Assembly: GCA_016858145.1 (NCBI GenBank)
Contig: JAEHOE010000222.1
Coordinates: forward strand, 46,082-110,081
Source of the DNA: Edaphochlamys debaryana
Taxonomy: Eukaryota; Chlorophyta; Chlorophyceae; Chlamydomonadales
Reading direction: 5' to 3'
Length of the DNA stretch: 64,000 bases
Part shown: in pieces, positions 33,953 to 52,017 of the stretch
Numbering within the stretch: position 1 is the first letter of the stretch
Layout: each line of letters begins with the position of its first letter
The notes under the pieces: generated by a model
What the model was told of the DNA's origin: nothing
Database searches by the model: none
Seen by the model: the letters and a program-made list of their open reading frames with translations, nothing else
Position numbers and translations under genes: made by a program

Positions 33953-36900
33953 TCACTCCTCGTCGTCGTCGTCAAACGCCGCCTTTGACGCCGCTAGTGC
34001 GTCCTCCAGCGCCTTCTGCAGCGCCGCCACCCGCTCCTTGCGCTTCTTGAGCTCCATGACGGCGATCTGGACCTGGATGTCCTGTCATAGGGGGGGGGGG
34101 GTAGGGGGGGAAGGGAAGGGATGGTAGAGGGAGGGTCAGACGCCTTGCGCCTGTTGGTGGTAGGGGTATAGGGGTGAAGGGGTGAAGGGGCAGGATCAGA
34201 AGTAAGATGCAAGGTTGAGGGAGTGGGCATAGGCGCTACTCAACCCGAGCGGTCTGCGCCAGAGAGCCCCATTCTGTTCTCACAAAACCCTCAAGCCGTT
34301 AAGCCCCGCCCCCCCCCCCCTCACCGCGTTCCCCAGCCCCTGCTCCTCCTTGAGTGCCCGCACCGCCACTCCCCCCCCTCCCTCTCCCCCTCCCTCCCCT
34401 TTGCCCTATGTCTGCCTCCCCGCCCCTCACCGCGTTGCCCAGCCCCTGCTCCTCCTTGAGCGCCCGCACCGCCGCCGCCTGCTCCGCCACAGCCGCCTCC
34501 GCCGCCTGCATCTGCTCGGGCGTGGGGATGGCGGACTGCACGGCCTCCTCCTCCTCCTCCTGGTCCGCGCCCTTGATGGGGTGCACCTTGCCGTCCTGTC
34601 GGGGGGAGGAAGAGGGATGGGGGGGGGCGAAGGCGGGGGTCCTCGTTACCCATGCGAAGCATGAGCAGCCCATGGGCGACCACATGTACGGCCTCACATG
34701 TGGTCAGGAGCCAAACTGGGCAGACTCCCCCTCTCATCGTCTGTCCCTTTCCCGCCTCAGGGGCCGGGGCCTCGTTCCGTCTGGGCCTTCAGCCCACCAC
34801 CACCCCACCGCCCACCCCACCAAACCCAGCACCCACCTCCGTCTCCACAGAGTGGAACACCGCCGCTTGCCCCATCTTGGTGCCTTGGGGGGGAGGGGGG
34901 CAGTGCAGGGGCCCGATTGCACTCTTGAGCTAATCAGCATCCACAGATCTGCCGCACCGCTTGCACCTGCCGTACCACACGCATCTGCCGTACCGTACCT
35001 GATCGGTCCATGATGTTGAAGAGCGTCACGTCCTTGATCTTGAACCGCTTGCCGGACTTGGAAACGCGCCAGGCCTCGAAGCCGGTGACCACCCCCTTGG
35101 TGGCGGCCTCCTCGAGCAGCCCGTTGCGGTCCTGACAGGGGGGGGGGAAGGGAGAGGGATGGGGGGAGGTGAGAGGGATGGGGGGAGGTGAGAGGGGACA
35201 GGCGGGGCGGATGGGCGCCTCCTCGAGCAGCCCGTTGCGGTCCTGACAGGGGGGAGAGGGAATGGTAGGGACAAAAGGAAAGGGCTGGATCGAGTGTGGA
35301 AGGTCCAAGCTCCCTTTAGACCATCAAGGCCTCTCGAATGGCAGGGACGTCCCTGACTGCTGGTCGAGCTCATGCCGAGGGCGGTGCCGGGTACTCCCAC
35401 AGACGCGTCATCGGACTGTTTGGCGTGTGTCTCACCCATCCCCCCTTGCAACACCGTGTATGTCCCACTGCCCGCCTTCCTCCCGGCCGCCACCGCCCGC
35501 ACCCTCCATGACCGCCCCACTAGGCCCCTGCCCGCCCGCCGCCCTTCCCCGCTGCCTCCCAGACCACCCCTCGCAAACCCCAAGGCCCCCCCCCCCGGCC
35601 CTCGCCCTTGCCCCCATTAGATCGCTCGGCTTGCCTCCCGCCCCCCCCTGCCCCATCCTTCCCTGCCCCCTACCCCCCTCGCCCCCCCCTTGGCTTCCCC
35701 CCCCTCAAGCCCCCCCCACCCTAAACACACCAGCTGTGCCTCCGGGTCCGCTGCCGCCGACTTGCGCGAGGGGGTGGACAGCATCTCATCCCACGACACC
35801 TCGAACAGGTTCAGGGCCGCGCTGCGGTCAGGTGTGGAAGGGAAGCAAACGGGGCCGAGCGGGGGCCGCCGTCAGGGAGTACCGGTACCGGGACTACGGG
35901 CAATGCCGCGTAGATCCGGGAGGCCTCCTGCTTAGGACCGCACTGCAGCAGGGTAGTAGGTGAGAGGTCTGGGGAGCGGGCCGGGCTCGTCACGCAGCCA
36001 CCCACATCCATCATCCCATGTGCCGCGCCAAGCGAGTGCCGACCAGCCCCTGACGCGAGGTCATGGTCAGTCACACGGGGTCCGTTCGGGCGGACCGACT
36101 AGGGCCCAGAGGAGGCCCAGGGCGGGCCCACGGCGGGCCCAAGGCGCGGGCCCGGCGCGGTCCTCACCGGTTGGCGTAGATGTAGTTGGGGTCCGTGACA
36201 CCCGCCTGCAGGCGAAGGGGCGAAGAGGCAGGCTCACACTGCAGAAGGCTGGTACGCCATGCCATGCCCTCGTGCCCTCCCTTGCACTGCACGTCTGCAT
36301 TAGCATCGAGCACTACAGGCGTGCATGGGCCTCACTCGCTCGATGGCCTGCGCTGTTCAATGCACCCCTCCTTGGACGCTTGCTTGACAACCGCCCGTGA
36401 CGCCCGCTGTGCCCCCCTCTGCCCTTCCCTGCGCCCCCACTTCACCTGTGGGCTTCACCTGGACTGCCCTACAGTCCCCCCTTCTTTGCACCTGCGATCG
36501 CCCCATGGTAGCTGCCCTTCCACCGCCCTTCCTCCCTCCCTTCACCCCTCTCCGCGACCTTAGCTCAGCAGGAGGCCGCCCCTCCATGTCCGCTTCTCCC
36601 ACCGCATGGCTTGACCTGTGGGCTTCTGTCCCTCCTGTTCCCCCCCCCCCAACGCTCCATCTGTCCTTTCTTCTCACTAAATCCTCCCCCCTCCCCCCTC
36701 CCTCCCTCCCTCCCTCCCTCCCCCCCTCCCCCCCTCCTCTTTCCCCCCCTCTCCCCCCCCCCCCCCCACCTGGAACTTGTTGTGCGCCAACAGCGCGAAG
36801 GGTGCCCGGTAGAGGGCGGAGGGCAGGCGCTCCAAGTTCACCCCTTCCAGAAGATACCTGACAGGGGGTGGAAGGGGGGGAGGGTAAGGTGAAGGGTAAG

Positions 36901-37483
36901 AGGGGGTGAGGGGGGGCAGGAGGGGGGAGCGGGGAGGGGGGCGAAAGGGAGGCGGAGAGGGAGGGGTGTGGAGAGCCGAGGGCCGCTCAAAGTCCACCCC
37001 CTCGAGCAGGTACCTGACAGGGGGGGAGAGGAAGGGGGAGGGGTAGAGGGAGGGGGAGGGGCAGGGGGTTGGGCGGAAGGGGTGTCCGTCCCGCTGCAGC
37101 CCCCACACCCTCCCCGTCCAGATGTCCCCATGCACACCCCAACCCCTGCCAAACGTCTGGACAGCCCCTAACTACTTCACCCACTTCTTGGTGAGGCGGT
37201 GGTAGCTGTCCATGAGATAGAAGCACAGCATTCGGGCCTCGGGGCTGGCGTACTGGTCCTCGGTGGCGGGCTGCCCGGCCGTGGCTGCCCCGGCGTCCGC
37301 CCCCTGGGCCGACTTGGCAGCATCCTTCTTCTTCGCCATGAGCTCCGCCAGCGCAGACTTCTTTGGCTGCTTGCCGCCCTTCTTCTCGCCCTTCGCCTTT
37401 GCGCAGAGCACGACAGCGGTGCGGGGTCGCGAGGCGCCGCATGGTCGCGCGGCAGCCCGAGGGCCGAGCATTCGGGCCTGCAT
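33953..37483 (-). CDS. plastid-targeted MEKHLA-domain protein
   Basis: Eight exons in phase (37483-37185, 36857-36770, 36205-36168, 35821-35731, 35131-34999, 34883-34837, 34595-34431, 34081-33953) give about 329 residues. The first 35 residues (ending near RTAVVLCAKAKG) look like a plastid transit peptide. The MEKHLA core runs from about residue 75 to 220: RYLLEGVNLERLPSAL, FALLAHNKF, VTDPNYIYANRAALNLFEVS, MLSTPSRKSAAADPEAQL, NGLLEEAATKGVVTGFEAWR, GKRFKIKDVTLFNIMDRSG and GQAAVF. This PAS-like domain is known in plant HD-ZIP III factors and as a stand-alone protein in algae and cyanobacteria; its ligand is unknown. The C-terminus is an acidic then basic coiled coil ending in a run of Asp/Glu. 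The last codon GAG is followed by TGA inside a perfect donor (GA|GTGAGT), so a further exon is possible. Exon 1 uses donor GAA|GTGGGT to keep phase. Confidence 0.85.
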
Positions 37484-37909
37484 AGCGGTGATCTAGCTAC
37501 CTATGTAGGGGTAGAGGGCGTGGGGTGAGGAAGCGCGACTGGTGTTTGGCGACCGGGCTTGCACGGCCGGCCGGATGGACAGCCGCGAGGTGGCGGGTCT
37601 TTGGCACGCGATCCCGGCCAACCCGCTCCACACACCGTAAGCAGCCACCCTGTATGCAAGAGAAACTTGCTTAGCTGCACACGACGAACACGAAGGCTGG
37701 CGTGGCTCGAAGTGCGGGAAACAACTCCCCACCCGGGGTAGCCCTAGGAAAGCCTTAATAGCATGGCAGACAAGTAGAAGCTGCTGTAAATATACTCATG
37801 CGCTTGTAGCTATAGACTGTGAGCGTTCCCAACTTCGTTCGCATGTGCGTCCGAGCTTCCTGAGCGCGCTGCGCTAACCGGCGAGCCCCCGGCTCGCCTA
37901 GCGGAGCCC
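37484..37909. promoter_or_regulatory. divergent promoter region MEKHLA / C2HC-finger gene
   Basis: A 426-base gap between two start codons on opposite strands. The right half is AT-richer (for example TGTAAATATACTC near 37785), unlike the rest of the window. It presumably holds both promoters. Confidence 0.5.
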
Positions 37910-45426
<7,517 letters not shown>

Positions 45427-47392
45427 GGACCCACTCCACCCGCCCGGGGTGGATGAGCCACTGGCGGTGACCTGCCTCCCGCCGCCCCCGTGGGGAGACA
45501 AGGGGCGTCTCCAGGAGAGGAGGACCGCAGGCGGTGGCGGCGGGGCGACGCCCGCACGGGTGGGTGTGCGCTGGTGCGGCGGCCTCTGTGGCTGCGCTCG
45601 GGGCGGCCCCTGGCATGCTACCCACCACCCGCGACCACCCGGATCGGCGCATCCGGTTCGTGGCGCGGCTTAGCCCGGCGGTGGTTAGACGCCAAGGCGG
45701 GAGGCGGGCCGGGGCATAGCACTGCTGCGGGCGCTGGCTCCGTGATAGGGTCGTGGGCTGGAGGACAGGGGCCGTGAAGCGGGGGCGGGAGATTGCGCGG
45801 AGGGGGCGGGAGCAGGGCGTGTGTGTTGTCGGGTGGGTTTTGGCGGGGCCTATATCCCTGTGGTATGAATGGATGCTTGTGTGGGCGTGCGATGGCTGGG
45901 TTATACATACTCTGCGGTTTAACGAGTGGCAAAGGCAGTCGGGCTGGCTTCAGGTGCCGATTCGGGGCCGGGTTCGAGGCCGGAGGGCGTAGCCCCCGTG
46001 CCCATCATCTGCCTCTTTCTATGCATGGGCCTCTCTTTCTCTCTCTCTTTACGTGCCTGTGACATACACGGCCTACGGCCGTCGGTGTTTTAGGAAACGA
46101 GGAAACCGTAAGCAAGCGGAAAGCCCGGCGAGACTCCGTCGGTGTGTGTGCGGTTCTTGGGAATCTTGGCTGGTGGACGGCTGAAAGGCCCTTCCGACGG
46201 GGCCGGGGTCCGTCCTTCACGTTTTGCCGGGCGGTATACATACGATACGTGAGCCACTGCGTGATGCGCACCATCTTTCTCTCAGTTTGTGATTCATCTC
46301 TCCTGCATCTCTTGCAAGGCGGCATGCAGAGGGGGCATTGCGACGCCGGCAAGGCGTTGGCCTGATGGGGTGTGTGGCGTGAAAGTGCTGAAGGTACCCC
46401 GGCCCGTGGCCCCCACTCGAGAACCGTCAGCAGTAGGCTTCTGGCTATGAGCCAGAAGGATTCGGGCCTCGCTGGGCGGGGGGGTGTTCTGGCTCCACCC
46501 TTGTAGTCCTGGGGTACAAGGAGTCAGGGTCGCGTAGTCGTATCTGAGTCCTTGGTGTGGCGCCCCGACTCTGTCTGTCTGTCTGTCTGTCTGACGCGGT
46601 TCCACCTCCCCAACCATGTTGCATACCGCTGTCGCCCTGCCAAACTGCCTTCCTCCTCGTGCGTTGCGCCAGCGGCTAAATCACCGCGTACGGCCGCATT
46701 CCCTGTCATCGTTCTGGCGACGCTGCATGGCCAACCAATCCACACATGGATCCTTTCTCGCATCCGGCGGGTGGGCCAGACCCGGCTAGCTGCACATTGC
46801 ATTGACCCATGGATCCATCTGAGGCTCTGCAGAAGCCCCTTCCTCACCAGAAGACGCCCACGCCCTCCTCAGCTCGGCCAGCCCCACTCCAACGAAACTT
46901 ATTGCAGAGGACAATACATCCAAGCCATGTGGTTCATACATACATACATACATCCACCCTTCCGCACCAGAGGACATCCGAATCATAACCTCAGTTCCCA
47001 AGTACGTCCTTCCTCTAGATCCAAATCTAGCGGATCCACCTCGCGCAGAGGACATACATCCAAGCCATGTGGTTCCCAAGTACGACCTGCCTCATGATCC
47101 CACAGTCGCCGTGTGCGTAGAAGTGCCGTGCACGCCCCCAGCATTCCCCCCGATCCCCCCATTTATGGGAAGCGTGGGACGTACCGGTACTGTAGGCTGT
47201 CTCCTACAGTCCCCGTCCGCTGCCGCCCGGCCATTCGCTAAGTCCTGCTGCCCGCACCGCCTTCCCCTCCGCTCCAGCTCAACCCCTCCCTCCCGGCAAT
47301 CCGCTCAATCCTCAACCCGTCAGCGCCGGGGCCCCGTTCCTCGCGACGACACGCGCTGTGCCCTGCGCCCGGCCCCGCCCCAGCCACACACC
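45427..47392. other. intergenic between converging genes
   Basis: Contains the 3' flanks of the C2HC gene (+) and the U-box gene (-). Simple repeats: (CTGT)5 near 46568 and (ATAC)4 near 46938. No exon chain was supported. Confidence 0.5.
46905..47080. repeat. degenerate direct repeats
   Basis: GCAGAGGACA followed by ATACATCCAAGCCATGTGGT occurs near 46903 and again near 47046. AGAGGACATCC and TTCCCAAGTACG recur near 46970-47010 and 47076. The spacing is about 70 and 140 bases, which suggests an old tandem array. Confidence 0.65.
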
Positions 47393-49763
47393 CTATGGCC
47401 CCCGCCCCGGCCCCCCATCCCCCTCCCCGTCTGTGAGCTCCGCGGTGCCCCCCAGCCATGTCTCTGGGGGGGGGGGGTAAAAGGGAGAGAGGCAAGGCGG
47501 GGGAGGGAGGTGAGGTGAGCATGTAGGGGGGGGGCGGGGGAGAGAGGGAGGCTCCACGGTGCCCCCCAGCCAGGGCTCTGAAGGGGCGAGGGAGAGGGGG
47601 TGTGGGGAAACGGGGATAGAGGAAGGAGGGTTGGGGCGGGGTGAGGGGTTGAGGGGGAGGGGCACGAAGAAGGCGCCCGAAGGGACGAGAACGACGCAGG
47701 CTGCTGATGGACGTCACGCCGCATGAGCACTGTCCCCTTCACTGACCGCCCTGAGCCCCCTCTTCCCTCCCCCTTTCCCCCCCTCCTCCCCCGCCGCTCC
47801 CCTTGCCTATGAGGTCCTCCTCCCCCCCCCCCCCCTTGCCTATGAGGTGCCTCAGCGCCAGGTTGGGGTAGAGGTCCTCCTCCGACAGAGGGGCTCCGTT
47901 GACCGGGTCCGTGTGTTGCTGCTGCACCCACCTGTGTGTGGGGGGGGGGGGGGGAGAGGGGGGAGGCAAGGGGGGGGGGGGCGGCAAGGGGGGGGGGGCA
48001 AGAGGGGGAGAGGCAAGAGGGGGGGAAGGCAGCGGGTGAAGCGAGGGTTGAAGACAGGACAGCCTCCAACCCAGGAGGGCAGAGGGGTGGAAGACGAGAC
48101 AGGCAACCGCTTCGTGCGGATTTCAAGCGCAGCTGCAATGTACGACACCACCTTACGCCGCCGTACACAAAGCCTCTCACAACCTACCGCTGTATGCACT
48201 CGTGCTCGTACGTGGCCCCGCTGGGCGCCACCACGGGCACCCGCATGAGCGCATGACTAATGGGGCAGCACAGGCAGTCAGGCGCGGCGTCGAGGCGGCG
48301 GTTGGTTTTGGCCGTGTCGATCGGCGGCGGCAGGCGGCGGCGCGGCGGGCCGGCCCGGCGGCGGCGGATGAGCGCCTCCACGTGCAGGCGCAGGATGAAG
48401 ATGAGAGCGGGGGGCTCGGGCACGCCCTTGTGTGTGGGAGGCAAAAGAGGGGGGGAGGTTAGGGGCGGGCGGGTGAAGTGAGTGAGGGAAACGGGGAAGG
48501 GGGTCAGAGCACAAGCTTGGCCCCCGCAGCTTGCGTTCCTGCATTCCAGTATGCCCTGGAGGTTGTCCCCGTGAAACCGTACCCCCAGCCATCCACCTCC
48601 GCCCCACCCCTTCGCCTGCGCCAGCCCCCACCTGCGTGCTGTCCCTAAAGTTGTCCGTGTCGAACCACACGCCCAGCCCGTCGCTCCACTCCCAGGCCCC
48701 CGGCAGCGAGGGCGAGCGGCGGAAGAGGAAGGGGTGGTAGGAGGCGGGGGCGTACTCGTACACCCCCTCGGGGGTGGGGGGGAGGCGCTGGAACTCGTCG
48801 GGCAGGAAGTCCAGGTCTGGGGTTGGGGAGTGTGTGTGTGTGGGGGGGGAAAGGCGAAAGAGAAGGAAGGGAGGGGTGGCAGGAGCACAGACCCATGGCG
48901 TCGCGAGGTCCACGTGGGCGGAAGCCCCCGTACTGAGCATCCAACGTGTGCACCCCAGAGGCCCCCAGGCCCTTGCACCCCGCTCCCCCGGCTGCCATCG
49001 GACGCACCCAGCACCGGCCGCTGGAGCAGGGGTAAGAGGACCTGGGGGAGGACAAGACCGAGAGGAGAGGGCGGCGTGGGTCGCGGCGGAGTCAGATGGG
49101 CCCAGTGCAGACCCGTGAGGCCCAGGAGGGTCCACCGTGTCCCAATGTAACTCCAGACCCTCCCCCCTTGCCCCCCTGACCGAACAAACATCAAACATCC
49201 AACCCAGGTGTGTCCGCCTGGGAGCGTTGTGATGAAACCCGCTGGACCTGGCATGCGGTCACCACCCCGCAGCTCCTCGACCCGTTCATCCGTTGCAACC
49301 CCCATCCAGCCGGAGTCCCCTGCCCCTGACCTGTATGAACTTGGACGCCTCAGCGGCGGACACCTCGAACAGCTGCGGAGGTCACACGGGCAAAGCGAGA
49401 AGGCAATGTCGAGGCTGGCGGGGCGGGAAGCCACTACGCGGGTTGAGGGGGGCGCGGGAGGCTCTCCGTCGCTTCATACCACTGGACTACCTCCAGCCTC
49501 TCCCAAGCTGGATAGAGCAAGTGTGCACTTTCTGCCCATTTCCCACTGTCTAGCGCTAGCAGGTCGCCAAAAGACACGGAAAATGCGCTCCGACTGTCAG
49601 CGGCCCGCCTTGCCTGCACCACAAACGAGACAGTTGTACCAGCGACGTAGACCAGCAGAGCTCCTAGCGAGATGGCCGCTGTGTATTTGAGGGCCCGTGC
49701 GCGCGACGGAAGGAAAGTTGGCAGGCTCGCTGCGATGGAGCTCAGCAGCACAGACGCCCTCAT
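47393..49763 (-). CDS. membrane-anchored U-box protein, probable E3 ubiquitin ligase
   Basis: Seven exons in phase (49763-49491, 49372-49331, 49041-49008, 48816-48632, 48426-48188, 47931-47840, 47463-47393) encode about 311 residues. A hydrophobic segment near residues 24-50 (TAAISLGALLVYVAGTTVSF) after a basic start suggests a signal anchor for an organelle or ER membrane. A middle region of unknown fold (DLDFLPDEFQRLPPTPEG, WEWSDGLGVWFDTDNFRDS) precedes a basic stretch and then a U-box from about residue 225: CPISHALMRVPVVAPSGATY, EHECIQRWVQQQHTDPVNG, LYPNLALRHLIETW. U-boxes recruit ubiquitin-conjugating enzymes. The last intron starts with GC (ATAG|GCAAGG), and phase, the codon I-E-T-W and the stop at 47393 all support it. 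If that intron were retained the frame would end at 47739. Target and exact membrane are not known. Confidence 0.8.
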
Positions 49764-52017
49764 CGTCCGGTATGCATCGCGTCAACACAAGACAGCGCTG
49801 TTGCAGGAAAAGGTCCCGCTAGGAACAGCTGCGTGCAACCGTTCACGCTGACGTTGCGGCTTCGCGCGCGACACACACGGGTTGGGGTAGACTGCGGTCG
49901 TAGCGGTCATAGGCTAAGTGTCTGGATCTGTGGCAACGGCACGGATGTGTCGGCTGGGGGCGGTAGATCGCGCCAGCGGCAGTGCGGCACGGCCCTGCAC
50001 GGATGAGTGTGCACGCGCACGGCACGGCACGGCACGGCATCCCTCATTCTCGGATGACTCTCCCAGCACAGGTGGCTAGGCTGAACCCGGGCCCAGTGGC
50101 GGCAGCAAGCACGAGGTGGGGGTGGGGTGGGGGGAGGGTAAGGCTGAAGAGTCGTCTACTCACATGCGGGGAACAGCCGGGGGGCCCGGGGCCTGCAGTC
50201 TGGAGCCGCTGCTTACCCTAACCGCACCTCTCCTCCTGCCTCCCCTCCACCACGCCTCCAACTTGCCTACCGCGCCCCCACCCCCGCCGAGCGCACATCA
50301 CTGCTATCCCCGGATCCGTCATCATCTCCTCTAAGCCCCGCTGCCCCAAAGGTTCTACCCGGGCTCAAGAGCTACCTTACTTCAGAACCTGTACCTGTGA
50401 CTTGCAAGACGTCCATCTCAAGTAAACCAGCCAAACCGCAACATATCAGACACGCAAGCAGTATGTCTCCTTCATGCCTCCTTCTCCCAACCGCGGCACC
50501 CCGTTCCATCCAGCGTGAATACACCTGGGGGCCGTGACAAGCAGTGTGCTGCGTTCGAGGACTGTCTGTCATTGCTTTGATTGTTCCACCCATGCAGCAT
50601 GACGCAAACCAACAACACGACATGGGCGCTCGCATGCACGCATGCGTACGCACACGCAAAACCGGGATGCCGGACGTCATGCATGTACGGCATGTACGGC
50701 ATACACGAGCGCACACATACATGCACCTTATGACGCCAGCGGTCACGAGCATATGGGGCGAACCGAAGGCAAATGGGGGCCACGACAACTGCCACGGGGC
50801 CCCGAAGGACCACGCCAGCGCTCACGAGGAGGAGCATACGGGCCCCCAAGGGGCCCAACCTCAGGCCAGGGGCCACTACCACCGCTCGCCACAAGAGCAG
50901 CGGGTAGCACTGAAGGAACGCACGCAATTACCGAGGTATCACGGCCACGGGAGCACTCCACATCCACCGCCTTGCCGCTCACCGCAAGCAGGACCCAACT
51001 CCGGCTCGAGCCACGCCTCACGGTGCGCAGCCTCCGAGCGCGCAAAGCAGCATGGACCCGGCCTGCGCCAGCCGGCGCTCTCTCCACCAGCGTCAGCGTT
51101 GCGGGCGCAGGGCCGGCCGGCCACGCCACCAGACCCACGCCGCCCCGCCAGCAACCCCCAGCAGCGCCTTTCGCGGGACCGCTGCCCCGTGGGGTCACGG
51201 CCTCCACTCCCCCCCCCCCCCCATGAGTCCGAGCGAGGGCACTCGCAGCAGCGCAGCGCCCATGAGCGGCCCCAGGGCCGGGGGCCGGGAGCGGGTGTGG
51301 GCCGGGGGCCGTGTGTGCACTGCCCCAACTTGAGGTTCTCAGAACAAGGCTGCAACGGGCCTGGCCTCGCCAAGGGGCGCGCCGGGGCCGGGGCAGGAAG
51401 GAGGAGCGGGGGCCGCTTGGCAGCCTCCCGGATTGCCGCGAGGTCTCCCGCCGCCTTGCGCCTCGAGCGCCGTTCGCAACGGCTGCCCCCACAGCCCCGT
51501 GCGCGGGCTGCGCCTGGGCACATGCCCCAGGCCGCGGTGGCCGTCCTCCCCCTCCCCCAGCCGCCACTGTTGTGCGGGGTGCCGCCGCCGGGCCCCCCCT
51601 CAGGACTGCCCCGAGCTGGACGGTCCGGTTGGAGGCGGTCGGTAGCAGCTGGAGCCCCCCCGATCCCACCGTCTCCAGCTCTCTCCAGCTCTCTCCGCCG
51701 CCGCCGCCAGAACCAGCCATGTCCGTCCTGTGCAACCGCTCAGCCGAGGCCTCGAAGTTGGGAGCGGCTGGGGCGGGCTGCATCCGCGGGCGCCTCACTC
51801 TCGGGTCCGACTGCCCCGTCGCGGCGATTGGAAACGATGACCGGTTTGCAGTTGGAAGCGGTTGGCGGCGGTTGCATGACTTGCATCCGCGGGCGCCTCA
51901 CTCTCGGTTCCAACTCCGCGCCCACGCCAGCTCGAGGCGTGTTCCTGCCTCCGCCGCATCCCCGCTGCTCCCGTCTCCGCTGACCCCGCTCCTCCCCCTC
52001 CTGTCTCCCGGCGCCGC
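49764..52017. other. 2.25 kb region without a supported gene
   Basis: Includes the promoter side of the U-box gene and the 3' flank of the transporter gene. A 479-codon plus frame and a 351-codon minus frame overlap here, both low-complexity, and neither is believed. The string TGCATCCGCGGGCGCCTCAC occurs twice (near 51779 and 51884), about 105 bases apart. Confidence 0.5.

Noticed and set aside
46568..46592. (CTGT)n and (ATAC)n microsatellites as regulatory sites
   Set aside because: Simple repeats in an intergenic region without further support.
50743..51798. 351-codon minus-strand frame
   Set aside because: Same reason: mirror of the plus frame, compositionally biased.
50544..51983. 479-codon plus-strand frame
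   Set aside because: Low-complexity Pro/Arg/Ala composition, no domain, and an overlapping long frame on the other strand. Long open frames are expected at this GC content.
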